This document shows, piece by piece, positions 42,999-51,584 of a stretch of 64,000 bases of DNA (position 1 is the first letter of the stretch; each line of letters opens with the position of its first letter). The stretch covers positions 5,636,001 to 5,700,000 of the forward strand of contig CP020563.1 of the NCBI GenBank assembly GCA_002082585.1. The letters are read 5' to 3'. Source of the DNA: Kitasatospora albolonga (GTDB lineage: Bacteria; Actinomycetota; Actinomycetes; Streptomycetales; Streptomycetaceae). A program made the position numbers and the translations under genes. The notes beneath the pieces were generated by a model. It saw only the letters and a list, made by a program, of their open reading frames with translations, did no database searches and had not been told where the DNA came from.

Positions 42999-43084
42999 CC
43001 CCGTGTCACCCCCGGTGGCCCGGTCGGCCGACACCGGCCGGGCCGCCGGGGCCCCGCCCCATCGCACCGCCCCAGGGAGTGACC

Positions 43085-44134
43085 GTGACCATGACCAGTA
43101 CGGACGCAGCGACGGAAGGGCACGAGGCCGCGGCGCTGCTGGAGCGCACCCGCGCCATCGTCGACCCGCATCTGCGAACGGCCGTGGAATCGCTGCCCGG
43201 TGGCATACGCCGGATCGCGATGTACCACTTCGGCTGGGAGAACGCCGACGGAACGCCCGCCGCCGGACAGGCGGGCAAGGCCATCCGGCCGGCCCTCGTG
43301 CTGGCCGCCGCCCGGGCGCTGGGCGGCGATCCGGAACGCGCCGTGCGCGCCGCCGTCGCCGTCGAGCTGGCGCACAACTTCACCCTGCTCCACGACGACG
43401 TCATCGACGAGGACACCACCCGCAGACACCGGCCCACCGCCTGGGCCGTCTTCGGCGTCCCGGACGCGATCATCACCGGCGACGCCATGCTGGCCCTCGC
43501 CCAGCGGCTGCTGGCCGAGGACACCCACCCGGCCGCCCAGCGGGCCGCCGCCCGCCTCTCCTCCTGCGTCATCGAGCTCTGCGCGGGCCAGCAGGCCGAC
43601 TGCGCCTTCGAGGAGCGCGGCCCGGACGAGGTCACCCTCGACGAGTGCCTCACCATGGCGACCGCCAAGACCGGCGCCCTGCTCGGCTGCGCCTGCGCGC
43701 TCGGCGCCCTCTACGCCGGGGCGGAGGACCGGGCGGTCCGCGCCATGGACGGCTTCGGCCGGGAGGCGGGCCTCTCGTTCCAGCTCATCGACGACCTGAT
43801 CGGCATCTGGGGCGACCCGGCCCGCACCGGCAAGCCCGTCGGCGCCGACCTGGCCGCCCACAAGAAGTCGCTCCCCGTGGTGGCGGCCCTGACCTCCGGC
43901 ACCCCGGCCGCCGAGGAGCTCGCCGCGCTCTACCGGGGCCCCATGGCCACCGCCGCCGATGTGGACCGCGCGGCCGACGCCGTGGACCGGGCCGGTGGCC
44001 GGGACTGGGCCCAGGTCTGCGCGGCCGACCGGATGGCCCGGGCGGTCCACCACCTCTCCCGGGCGGTCCCCGACCCCGACGGAGCCGGTGATCTGCTGGC
44101 CCTGGCCGAATTCGTCACCCGCCGGACCAGCTGA
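43085..44134 (+). CDS. Polyprenyl (trans-isoprenyl) diphosphate synthase, presumed encapsulin cargo
   Basis: This 349-residue all-alpha enzyme condenses isopentenyl diphosphate with allylic diphosphates. The first aspartate motif is in LLHDDVIDEDTTRRHRPTA (DDxxD) and the second in FQLIDDLIGIWGD (DDxxG). AGKAIRPALVLAAAR supplies the KxxRP diphosphate-binding motif. GTG 43085 is 5 bases after AGGGAG; ATG 43091 is also possible. It lies 86 bases after the shell gene. The N-terminus before the catalytic fold is only about 40 residues, shorter than the disordered loading segments known for Family 2 cargo. Confidence 0.9.
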   Translation: MTMTSTDAATEGHEAAALLERTRAIVDPHLRTAVESLPGGIRRIAMYHFGWENADGTPAAGQAGKAIRPALVLAAARALGGDPERAVRAAVAVELAHNFTLLHDDVIDEDTTRRHRPTAWAVFGVPDAIITGDAMLALAQRLLAEDTHPAAQRAAARLSSCVIELCAGQQADCAFEERGPDEVTLDECLTMATAKTGALLGCACALGALYAGAEDRAVRAMDGFGREAGLSFQLIDDLIGIWGDPARTGKPVGADLAAHKKSLPVVAALTSGTPAAEELAALYRGPMATAADVDRAADAVDRAGGRDWAQVCAADRMARAVHHLSRAVPDPDGAGDLLALAEFVTRRTS

Positions 44135-44230
44135 CCGGCCTCCCCAACTCTAGTATTCCGGAGGTTGATTGAGAGCCGAAAGCTGACAGCCGAGAGCTGG
44201 GAACAGCGGGCGAAGGGGCGGAAGCCGGTC

Positions 44231-44827
44231 ATGGGCATACGGATACAGCGGGCGGAACAGGGCGACCGGGGGCTGGTCGTGGCGGTCATGGAGGAGGCGT
44301 TCCACCACGACCCGGTCAGCAACTGGGTCTTCCCCGACGAGGCGCACCGGCTGGCCGTGCACGGCAAGTTCCTCGGCGTCTTCGTCGACGTCGCCCTGGC
44401 CGAAGGCCGTATCGATGTGGCCGAGGACGGCGCCGCGGTGGCCCTGTGGCTGCCGGTGCCCGCCGGTGCGCCCGAGGAGGAGGACCCCACGCCCGCCCTG
44501 ATGCGGCAGACCGCCGACCCCGACAACGAGCGGTGCGAACTGGTGGGGAGGCTGACCGGCACGGTCCACCCGCACGACCGCGCCCACGCCTACCTGCTCA
44601 TGATCGGGGTCGTCCCGGGGCGCTGGGGCGAGGGCATCGGGACGGAGCTCGTCCGGGCGGAGCTGGAGCGCTGCGACCGCGACGGCCTCCCCGCCTATCT
44701 GGAGGCCAGCAGCGCCCGCAGCCGTACGCTCTACGAACGGCTCGGCTTCCGCTGCCTGGAACCCACCGTCCAGCTGCCGGACGGTCCCACGATGTGGCCC
44801 ATGTGGCGTGAACCGCAGGCGGGTTGA
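44231..44827 (+). CDS. GNAT N-acetyltransferase
   Basis: This 198-residue protein has a GNAT fold: the acetyl-CoA-binding motif MIGVVPGRWGEGIGTELVRAELERC (R/Q-x-x-G-x-G/A type) and the terminal YLEASSARSRTLYERLGFRCL. ATG 44231 was chosen; an upstream TTG at 44165 with GGAGG would extend by 22 residues. It is downstream of the polyprenyl synthase on the same strand, 96 bases away, so a functional link with the encapsulin operon is possible but unproven. Substrate unknown. Confidence 0.82.
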   Translation: MGIRIQRAEQGDRGLVVAVMEEAFHHDPVSNWVFPDEAHRLAVHGKFLGVFVDVALAEGRIDVAEDGAAVALWLPVPAGAPEEEDPTPALMRQTADPDNERCELVGRLTGTVHPHDRAHAYLLMIGVVPGRWGEGIGTELVRAELERCDRDGLPAYLEASSARSRTLYERLGFRCLEPTVQLPDGPTMWPMWREPQAG

Positions 44828-44971
44828 CCGCTCGCGGCATGTGACCGCGAGCGGCCCGGCCGCTCGGCGGACGGCCGCGCGGGGGAGGCGCGAGAGCGGT
44901 ACGGGGGCGGTGCGGGGAAGCGCGGGGGCCGTGCCGGGCGGGCACCCGGGCAGGGGCTACAGTCCCTGCTC

Positions 44972-45667
44972 ATGACAGATGAGTCGTGGGCCGGCTGGTA
45001 CCGGGACGGCAACGGTTCCGATGCCGTCGTTCTCACCACGGACGGACAGCAGCTCCGCATCCGGATCAGAGGGGTCGACTTCGAGGGCGAGAGCTTCGAC
45101 CGCCTCCTGCCCGTCCCGGACGCACCCCCGGAGAGCGGGATGTTCGCCCTCGCGGACGGGGCGCTCACCGACTGCGTACTGGAGTGGGACCTCCCGCTGC
45201 CCGTCCTCGTCGCGGGCGCCCCGCGCCAGGCCACCCTCGGCTGCCTGCTCTCCCTGCGCCGGGCCGACCCGGACCTCCACCTGGCCCTCCATCTGGACGG
45301 CGCGGTCTACGAATCCGCCCGCGCCGAGAGCGACTTCGCCGCCGCGCTGACGGCGATCCAGCGCACCCTTCCGGACGGCATCCGGCTCCAGACCTGCATC
45401 GCCTGCGCCTTCTCCGACTACTTCCCGGCCGCCGGCCGCGGCCTCTCCGGCACCCTCGCCTGCTTCCGCGGCGCCAAGGACGCCTACCGGGGCACGGCGG
45501 GCGAGGGCGCGGTGCTGGACCTGTGGGACCGGCGGACCGGATCGGTCCAGGAGGTCTGGAGCTGCAAGGAGTTCGAGACGCGCCCGGCCGAGGGCGCCGG
45601 AACCGGCCACCGGGGCGCCTTCCCCCAGCAGCCCCTGGACTCCGTGGAACCCCTCGAACCCGCCTGA
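44972..45667 (+). CDS. Conserved-looking unknown protein, 231 residues
   Basis: This is a predicted soluble, beta-rich protein starting MTDESWAGWYRDGNGSDAVV. It contains RIRIRGVDFEGESFDRLLPV, a core strand series, and a Cys-containing QTCIACAFSDYFPAAGRGLSG followed by LACFRGAKDAYRG. It may belong to the DUF6304-type group, but I am not sure. No catalytic motif is evident. The ATG at 44972 lies after GGCAGGGG. It is followed by a 12-bp-stem terminator and so is probably monocistronic. Confidence 0.7.
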   Translation: MTDESWAGWYRDGNGSDAVVLTTDGQQLRIRIRGVDFEGESFDRLLPVPDAPPESGMFALADGALTDCVLEWDLPLPVLVAGAPRQATLGCLLSLRRADPDLHLALHLDGAVYESARAESDFAAALTAIQRTLPDGIRLQTCIACAFSDYFPAAGRGLSGTLACFRGAKDAYRGTAGEGAVLDLWDRRTGSVQEVWSCKEFETRPAEGAGTGHRGAFPQQPLDSVEPLEPA

Positions 45668-45708
45668 ACCTGCCCGGCGTCACCCCGCGCCCGACGGACT
45701 GCCTTTTC

Positions 45709-45738
45709 TGCCCCGTACCGCAACTCCGGTACGGGGCA
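45709..45738 (+). terminator. Hairpin terminator
   Basis: There is a perfect 12-bp stem (TGCCCCGTACCG and complement) with a 6-base loop, 42 bases past the preceding stop. Confidence 0.75.
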
Positions 45739-45824
45739 GACCTGTTCCCGGACCGAAGGATGGGCCCCGCCGCCATTGCCCCGCCCCCGATTGTTCTACT
45801 AACATGCGAACAACGGAGGTTTTC

Positions 45825-46796
45825 ATGACACGCAAGAACCTTGGCCGCGCCACACTCGCGGCCCTGCCCTTTGTCCTCGCCCTGCTCCTCGAACTGATCC
45901 TGTTCATCGCCCTCAAGGACCGTCTCCCCACCCGCCTGGCCAGCCACTTCGACCTCTCCGGGAAGGCCGACGGCCACATCGACCGGAGCGCCTACGTCCT
46001 CGTCACCGCCCCGCTGCTGCTCCTGCTCGGCGCCCTGTGGGCCCTGATGGCGGTCGGCGGGAGGTTCTACGGGCGCGCCCACCGATGGCTGACCGGCGGC
46101 GGCTGGGCCGTGGCCGCTTTCCTCCAGTACGTGCTGAGCGCCACCCTGATCGTCAACCTGGACGCCCCGGAGGGAGGGGCGGCCACCGACTTCCCGATGT
46201 GGCACCTCGCCGTGGCCCTCGGGGCGGCCGTCCTCGCCGGAGCGGTCGGGCTGCTGCTGGCCCGGCTGGTCCCCGCGCCGGAGGACCCCGACGCCGGGAA
46301 GAACCCCGAGGACCGCGAGCGGATCGCGCTCGCCGACGGTGAGGTGGCGGGCTGGGCGCGCACGACCGGTGCCTGGTGGCTGCCGCTGAGCGCCCTGGTG
46401 ATCGTGGCCACCGGAGCGGTGCTCGGCTACGAGACCAACTGGTTCGCCGGTGCTCCCGTGCTCCTCCTCGGCCTGCTGGTGCTCACTTTCAGCCGCGTCC
46501 ACGTCACCGTGGACCGGCGCGGCCTCACCGTCTCCGGGCTGCTGCCCCGGCCCCGGGTCCGGGTCCCGCTGGAGCGCATCGAGGCGGCGGACAGCCGGCC
46601 GGTCAACGCCGTCGCGGAGTTCGGCGGCTGGGGCTACCGCATCCGCCCCGGCCGGACCGGCTTCATCGTCCGCTCGGGCGAGGCCGTCGTCGCCCGGCGG
46701 AGGGGCGGACGCGACTTCGTGGTCACTGTCGAGGACTCCGCGACCGCCGCCGCCCTGCTCAACACCCTCGTCGACCGGCACCGGGCGGGGCGCTGA
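45825..46796 (+). CDS. DUF1648-type integral membrane protein
   Basis: This 323-residue protein opens with a DUF1648-like helix and loop (ALPFVLALLLELILFIALKDRLPTRLASHFDLSGKADG), has five or six further membrane helices, and ends in a PH-like beta region (RVHVTVDRRGLTVSGLLPRP). Related proteins such as B. subtilis SdpI-type neighbours act in immunity or signal sensing, but the function here is unknown. ATG 45825 has GGAGG five bases upstream; the earlier ATG 45804 lacks one. It lies 2 bases before a YtrA-type GntR regulator, a frequent pairing. Confidence 0.82.
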   Translation: MTRKNLGRATLAALPFVLALLLELILFIALKDRLPTRLASHFDLSGKADGHIDRSAYVLVTAPLLLLLGALWALMAVGGRFYGRAHRWLTGGGWAVAAFLQYVLSATLIVNLDAPEGGAATDFPMWHLAVALGAAVLAGAVGLLLARLVPAPEDPDAGKNPEDRERIALADGEVAGWARTTGAWWLPLSALVIVATGAVLGYETNWFAGAPVLLLGLLVLTFSRVHVTVDRRGLTVSGLLPRPRVRVPLERIEAADSRPVNAVAEFGGWGYRIRPGRTGFIVRSGEAVVARRRGGRDFVVTVEDSATAAALLNTLVDRHRAGR

Positions 46797-46798
46797 CC

Positions 46799-47155
46799 AT
46801 GCTCTTCCGGGTCGACCCCGCCTCCACCGTGCCGCTCGGCGACCAGATCGCGGCGTCCGTACGCCGCGCGGTCGCCGAGGGCGCGGTGATCCCGGGCGAA
46901 CGGCTCCCCGCCGCCCGGGTACTCGCCGAATCCCTCGGGGTGAACGTCCACACCGTGCTGCGCGGCTACCAGCGGCTGCGCGAGGAGGGACTCATCGAAC
47001 TGCGCCGCGGCCGGGGCGCGATGGTCACCGGGGCCGCCTCCCCGCGCCGGGCCCAACTGCTGGAGCGGGTCCGCGAAGTGGTCGCGGACGCCCGGGAGCT
47101 GGGCCTGACGGAGGAGGAGCTGCTGACGCTCGTCCGCGCCGAACTGGGCTCCTGA
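46799..47155 (+). CDS. YtrA-subfamily GntR regulator
   Basis: This 118-residue protein has a GntR winged helix (PLGDQIAASVRRAVAEGAVIPGERLPAARVLAESLGVNVHTVLRGYQRL) and the short helical tail of the YtrA subfamily (QLLERVREVVADARELGLTEEELLTLV) that mediates dimerisation. It starts 2 bases after the membrane protein gene and very likely represses the operon. Effector unknown. Confidence 0.88.
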   Translation: MLFRVDPASTVPLGDQIAASVRRAVAEGAVIPGERLPAARVLAESLGVNVHTVLRGYQRLREEGLIELRRGRGAMVTGAASPRRAQLLERVREVVADARELGLTEEELLTLVRAELGS

Positions 47156-47260
47156 CCCGGCCCCTTCCTCCCGGTCCGAGACGGACACCTCGGGAGTTCC
47201 CCGTTCTGCTGACAGCATGCGGGTGTTCCCCGGGGCGGTGCGGCCGGGCAGGCTCGGACC

Positions 47261-48268
47261 ATGAGGCTGCTGATGCTGGGCGGTACGGAGTTCGTCGGAC
47301 GGGCCGTCACCGATGCCGCGCTGGAGCGGGACTGGGAGGTCACCGTCTTCCACCGGGGCCACCACGCCCCGCCGCCGGGCGTGCGCGTGCTGACGGGCGA
47401 CCGTACGGGCGGGAGAGAGGGGCTCGCGGGGCTGGCGGACCACCGGGGCGACTGGGACCTGGTGGTCGACACCTGGAGCGGGGTGCCCACCGCCGTACGG
47501 GACAGCGCCCGGCTCCTGGCGGACCGCGCGGGCCACTGTACGTACGTCTCCAGCCGCTCGGTCTACGCCTACCCGGCACCGGCCGGGCTGGACGAGGACG
47601 GACCGCTGGTGACCGGTGCCTCTCCCGACGAGGGCGGCGGGGCCGGTGACGTGCCGTACGACCGGGCCAAGCGCGGCGGTGAGCTGGCCGCCCTCGACGC
47701 CTTCGGCGACCGGGCGCTGCTGGCCCGGGCGGGGCTGATCATCGGCCCGGGGGAGAACATCGGCAGGCTGCCCTGGTGGCTCACGCGGATCGCGCGCGGC
47801 GGCCCGGTGATCGCCCCCGGTCCCCGTACCGCGGGGCTCCAGTACATCGACGCCCGCGACCTGGCGAGCTGGCTCCTGGACGCGGCGGCGGCCGGGCTGC
47901 ACGGCGCGTACAACACGGTCAGCCGCCCCGGCCACGCCACCCTGGGCGAACTGCTCGACGCCTGTGTACGGGTCACGGGTTCCGGCGCCGAGCTGCGCTG
48001 GACGGACCCGGACACCCTGCTCGCCGCCGGGGTCGAACCCTGGACCGGGCTGCCGATCTGGCTGCCGCCGGGCGAGCTGTACGACGCCATGTACGCGGGC
48101 GGCCACGGCAGGGCCGAGGCGGCCGGACTCCGCTGCCGGCCGGTCGGCGAGACCGTCGCCGCCACCTGGTCCTGGCTGTGCGGGCGCGGAGGCACCGCGC
48201 CCCAGCGGCCGGACCGGCCCGCCGTCGGCCTCGATCCCCGGCTGGAGGCGAAGCTCCTGGCTCTCTGA
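47261..48268 (+). CDS. NAD-dependent epimerase/reductase (atypical SDR)
   Basis: This 335-residue Rossmann enzyme starts MRLLMLGGTEFVGRAVTDAAL (GGTxFxGR) like isoflavone-reductase or CSP41-type epimerases. YVSSRSVYAYP and YDRAKRGGE carry the Ser/Tyr/Lys candidates. Length is normal for the group. It is 105 bases after the GntR gene and appears to be a single unit. Substrate unknown. Confidence 0.82.
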   Translation: MRLLMLGGTEFVGRAVTDAALERDWEVTVFHRGHHAPPPGVRVLTGDRTGGREGLAGLADHRGDWDLVVDTWSGVPTAVRDSARLLADRAGHCTYVSSRSVYAYPAPAGLDEDGPLVTGASPDEGGGAGDVPYDRAKRGGELAALDAFGDRALLARAGLIIGPGENIGRLPWWLTRIARGGPVIAPGPRTAGLQYIDARDLASWLLDAAAAGLHGAYNTVSRPGHATLGELLDACVRVTGSGAELRWTDPDTLLAAGVEPWTGLPIWLPPGELYDAMYAGGHGRAEAAGLRCRPVGETVAATWSWLCGRGGTAPQRPDRPAVGLDPRLEAKLLAL

Positions 48269-48349
48269 GCCCTCCTATAGGTCTACGTATGAGGGCAAGT
48301 CCGGCGTGTCATAACAAATGACTAGTATTAAAGATGCATATTGCGCGGC

Positions 48350-50062
48350 ATGGAACAACAGGCGCGCAGGCGCGGCAACACAATCCGGGCAGCAGTGACA
48401 GTGGCCACGGCCGCGGCGATGGTGGGCATGCTGGCCCCGGCCGCTGCCGCCGATCCGTTGCCGGGCGGGCTGGGTCCCTGCCTCGGCAGCGAATGCCCGT
48501 CCGTATGGAACGACCCCAACAACGGACCGGTCGCCGGTTACGACGAGAACATCAACATCTACGTCGGCGGGGACTTCCTGGTCAGGGAGGCCGCCGCCGA
48601 GGCCGAGGGGAAGATCGTCACCCTCGGCCGGTTCGACATGGATAAGCGGGACGGCGTATCGCAGATCTACAACATCGGCATCGTGGGCGTGGGCTCACGA
48701 GTACCGCCCCCGAACGGTTCCGACTACCTCTCGGTGGGGGGCACTGTCAGCATCGCCGACGGTGAGCGCCTGATTGCCGAGGAGGGTTCGAACTCCGGCC
48801 AGGTCGCCCACGCGGGCGCCCTGACCGGCACGGTGAACCCGACGACCGCCCCACGCCTCGACCCCGACGCGGTCACCCCGTTCACCGGCCTGCGCCCGCA
48901 GCTCACCGAGGCCAGCCAGTGCTACGCGTACGACGGCGACGAGCACCGCACCGCGACCGGCACCTGGGAGAGGGTCGGCGACACGTTCACGTTCACCGGG
49001 GACGGTTCCTCGGCGATCCAGATCTTCGACGTGGACGCGGATCTGACCACTGCGGGCGGCGGCAACGTGGGCTTCACCTTCAACGGCATTCCCGCCGGGG
49101 CGACCGTCCTGGTCAACGTCTACGGGGACGCCCGTACGGTCGCCACGTTCATGGGAACCCTCCCGAACGCCGGGCTCCGTGAGCGCCTGCTGTGGAACTT
49201 CCCGGACGCGACGGACCTGACGCTGTCCGGTCCGGCCCAGTTCCAGGGCAGCGTGCTGGTCGGTCAGCCCACCAGTACCACCACCCTCTCCATGAGCGGC
49301 ACCAACGGTCGCTTCTACACGGCAGGCTCGCTGACCCACACCTCGGGCGCCTCGGGTGGCCAGGAGATCCACGCGTACCCGTTCGACGGCGACCTCCCGA
49401 CCTGCGGCCCGGACCCGACGCCGACTCCCACGGACCCGACGCCCACGCCCACGGACCCGACGCCCACGCCGACGGACCCGACGCCCACGCCGACGGACCC
49501 GACGCCGACGCCGACGGACCCGACGCCGACCCCGACGGACCCGACGCCGACCCCGACGGACCCGACGCCGACCCCGACGGACCCGACGCCCACGCCGACG
49601 GACCCGACGCCCACGCCGACGGACCCGACGCCGACCCCGACGGACCCGACGCCAACCCCCACCGACCCGACGCCGACTCCGACGGACCCGACGCCGACTC
49701 CCACGGACCCGACGCCCACGCCGACGGACCCCACTCCGACTCCCACGGACCCCACTCCGACTCCGACGGACCCGACGCCGACTCCGACGGACCCCACCCC
49801 CACCCCGACGGACCCGACGCCGACGCCCACCGACCCGACCCCCACCCCCACCGACCCGACCCCCACGCCCACCGAGCCCACCCCGGGTCCCACCGACACA
49901 CCGACGTGGAAGCCGACCCCGTCTCCGTCCCACCCGGGCCAGCTGCCCGACACCGGGTCGCGCGGCGGTGAATGGATCATCGGGTCCATCGCGGCAGCGC
50001 TGGTGGCCGCCGGTGGAACGGTCCTCGTGGCCACGCGCAGGGCACGGCGCCGCACCTACTAG
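48350..50062 (+). CDS. LPXTG-anchored surface protein with choice-of-anchor-A domain and PTD stalk
   Basis: This 570-residue secreted protein has a signal peptide (TIRAAVTVATAAAMVGMLAPAAA), a choice-of-anchor-A-type domain (about 30-340; NINIYVGGDFLV, NGRFYTAGSLTHTSG), a Pro/Thr/Asp stalk of about 22 tandem seven-residue units (PTPTPTD), and a sorting signal LPDTG followed by a hydrophobic helix and RRARRR. It should be covalently linked to the wall by sortase, with the stalk lifting the domain off the surface. ATG 48350 lacks a strong ribosome site; TTG 48341 is an in-frame alternative. The ligand is unknown. Confidence 0.86.
   Translation: MEQQARRRGNTIRAAVTVATAAAMVGMLAPAAAADPLPGGLGPCLGSECPSVWNDPNNGPVAGYDENINIYVGGDFLVREAAAEAEGKIVTLGRFDMDKRDGVSQIYNIGIVGVGSRVPPPNGSDYLSVGGTVSIADGERLIAEEGSNSGQVAHAGALTGTVNPTTAPRLDPDAVTPFTGLRPQLTEASQCYAYDGDEHRTATGTWERVGDTFTFTGDGSSAIQIFDVDADLTTAGGGNVGFTFNGIPAGATVLVNVYGDARTVATFMGTLPNAGLRERLLWNFPDATDLTLSGPAQFQGSVLVGQPTSTTTLSMSGTNGRFYTAGSLTHTSGASGGQEIHAYPFDGDLPTCGPDPTPTPTDPTPTPTDPTPTPTDPTPTPTDPTPTPTDPTPTPTDPTPTPTDPTPTPTDPTPTPTDPTPTPTDPTPTPTDPTPTPTDPTPTPTDPTPTPTDPTPTPTDPTPTPTDPTPTPTDPTPTPTDPTPTPTDPTPTPTDPTPTPTDPTPTPTEPTPGPTDTPTWKPTPSPSHPGQLPDTGSRGGEWIIGSIAAALVAAGGTVLVATRRARRRTY
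49413..49875 (+). repeat. Tandem 21-bp repeats coding the PTPTPTD stalk
   Basis: About 22 units of GACCCGAC(G/C)CC-type 21-mers encode Pro-Thr-Pro-Thr-Pro-Thr-Asp. Third positions vary between units while the peptide is nearly invariant, so selection maintains the protein repeat. Such arrays often change length between strains. Confidence 0.85.
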
Positions 50063-50084
50063 CAGCGCCCGCTAGCGTGGTTCG

Positions 50085-50480
50085 ATGACCGAACTGCTGC
50101 TGCACCTCGCCGAAGCACCCTTGTGGGAGGCGGCCCGCGGGTCAGGGACGTACGAGATGTCCACCCGCGGCCGCACCCTCCAGGAGGAGGGCTTCATCCA
50201 CCTCTCCCTTCCCCACCAACTCCCTGGTGTGGCAAGGATGCTGTACGGCGACGGAGGCGGGGACGGGGACGGCGGCCGGGACCTGGTGGTCCTGGTCGTC
50301 GACCCCGCCCGCCTCACCGACCCCGTCCGGTACGAGGCGATGAAGCCCGGCGGCGAGGAGTTCCCGCACCTGTACGGACCGCTCCCGGTGGAGGCGGTCG
50401 TGGAGGTGCGGCCCTGGCCCGCGGTTTCCGGAGCCTCCGGAGCTCATGGAGTACGACGAGAGGAAGACGAACCCCAGTGA
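50085..50480 (+). CDS. DUF952 family protein
   Basis: This 131-residue protein has the DUF952 layout LLHLAEAPLWEAARGSGTYEMSTRGRTLQEEGFIHLSLPHQL, VVDPARL and EFPHLYGPLPVEAVVEV. The fold is related to glutathione-S-transferase-domain-like or ADP-ribosyl proteins in published annotations, but the activity is unknown. ATG 50085 is 22 bases after the surface protein stop. The stop overlaps the next gene's start (GTGA). Confidence 0.85.
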   Translation: MTELLLHLAEAPLWEAARGSGTYEMSTRGRTLQEEGFIHLSLPHQLPGVARMLYGDGGGDGDGGRDLVVLVVDPARLTDPVRYEAMKPGGEEFPHLYGPLPVEAVVEVRPWPAVSGASGAHGVRREEDEPQ

Positions 50481-51358
50481 CCGGCCCCCTCACCGCGGTG
50501 ACCGGAGCGAGCGGAGCGGTCGGCGGCCGGGTCGCCGAGCGGCTCGCCCGCACCGGAGTCCCCGTACGCCTCCTCGGCCGTGACCCGGCCCGCCTCCCCG
50601 ACCTGCCCGGCGCCGACCGCGCCCCCGCCGCCCCCTACGGCGACGCGGAGGCGATGCGCCGGGCCCTGGAGGGGGCGCACACCCTGTTCCTGGTCTCCGC
50701 CCACGAGAGCCCCGACCGGGTGCGCGAGCACATCACGGCGGTGGACGCGGCCGTGGCGGTGGGCGTGGAGCGGATCGTGTACGTGTCCTTCCAGGGCGCG
50801 GCGCCCGACGCCACGTTCACCTTCGCCCGCGACCACTGGCACACCGAGGCGCACATCCGCACGGCGGACCTGCGCCACACGTTCCTGCGGGACAACTGGT
50901 ACCTGGCGGGGCTGCCCGCGATGGCCGGTGCGGACGGGGTGCTGCGCGGTCCGGGCGGTGACGGCCGGGTCGCCGCCGTGGCCCACGAGGACATCGCGGA
51001 CGCGGCCGCCGCCGTCCTGCTGGACGAGTCCACGGCCCACGACGGCCGGGGCTACGACCTCACCGGACCCGAGGCGTTCACCCTGGCGGAGGCCGCCGAG
51101 GAGCTGAGCCGGGTCACCGGACGCTCCATCCGCTACGTCCCCGAGACCGTCGAGGAAGCCTACGCCTCCCGGGCCGGGTACGGGGCGCCGGAGTGGGAGG
51201 TGGCCGGCTGGGTCACCTCGTACGAGGCGATCGCGGCCGGTGAACTCGCGGCCGTGTCCGACGCGGTGCCCACCCTGACCGGCCGCCCCGCCATGAGCTT
51301 CGCCGACTACCTCGCGGAGAACCCGGACAGCTACCGCCATCTGCTGCCCGGCGTCTGA
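50477..51358 (+). CDS. NmrA-like NAD(P)-binding protein
   Basis: This 293-residue atypical SDR contains TAVTGASGAVGGRVAERLAR (GxxGxxG), LLGRDPARLPDLPGA (NADP-type Arg after strand 2) and VERIVYVSFQGA with no canonical YxxxK. It resembles QorB/NmrA-type quinone reductases or redox sensors. It starts at a GTG overlapping the DUF952 stop, so the two are coupled. Confidence 0.86.
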   Translation: MTGPLTAVTGASGAVGGRVAERLARTGVPVRLLGRDPARLPDLPGADRAPAAPYGDAEAMRRALEGAHTLFLVSAHESPDRVREHITAVDAAVAVGVERIVYVSFQGAAPDATFTFARDHWHTEAHIRTADLRHTFLRDNWYLAGLPAMAGADGVLRGPGGDGRVAAVAHEDIADAAAAVLLDESTAHDGRGYDLTGPEAFTLAEAAEELSRVTGRSIRYVPETVEEAYASRAGYGAPEWEVAGWVTSYEAIAAGELAAVSDAVPTLTGRPAMSFADYLAENPDSYRHLLPGV

Positions 51359-51476
51359 GCCCCGAAGCCTTCAAGGCCGTTGTCCCAGGGGCGGTTTCCC
51401 GGGGCCGACGGCCCGTGGGGCTGCCGGTGGCGGTCAGGGACCGGTCGGCCGCACCAGGGGCCCACTGACAGCGAAA

Positions 51477-51533
51477 GACCGCACCCGGTCCGCATGGACG
51501 CCGTGCTCGGCGGCCTGCGGACCGGGTGCGGTC
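51477..51533 (-). terminator. sodN 3' hairpin
   Basis: There is a perfect 18-bp stem (GACCGCACCCGGTCCGCA and complement) with a 21-base loop, about 50 bases beyond the sodN stop. A second hairpin (GTCCGACC...GGTCGGAC) lies between it and the stop at about 51543-51570. In S. coelicolor the sodN 3' UTR gives the small RNA s-SodF; the structure here could serve the same end. Confidence 0.72.
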
Positions 51534-51584
51534 AGGTAGGGAGTCCGACCGGCGAAACCGTGGGTCGGACGGCCCAACCGGAGA

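Noticed and set aside
44165..44230. TTG start with GGAGG for the GNAT gene
   Set aside because: It adds a polar, non-conserved 22-residue extension; the GNAT fold starts naturally at the ATG at 44231. It is kept as an alternative only.
49315..50055. Minus-strand frame encoding a VGVGS repeat protein
   Set aside because: It is the mirror of the PTPTPTD repeat; the plus-strand frame has signal peptide, domain and sorting signal.
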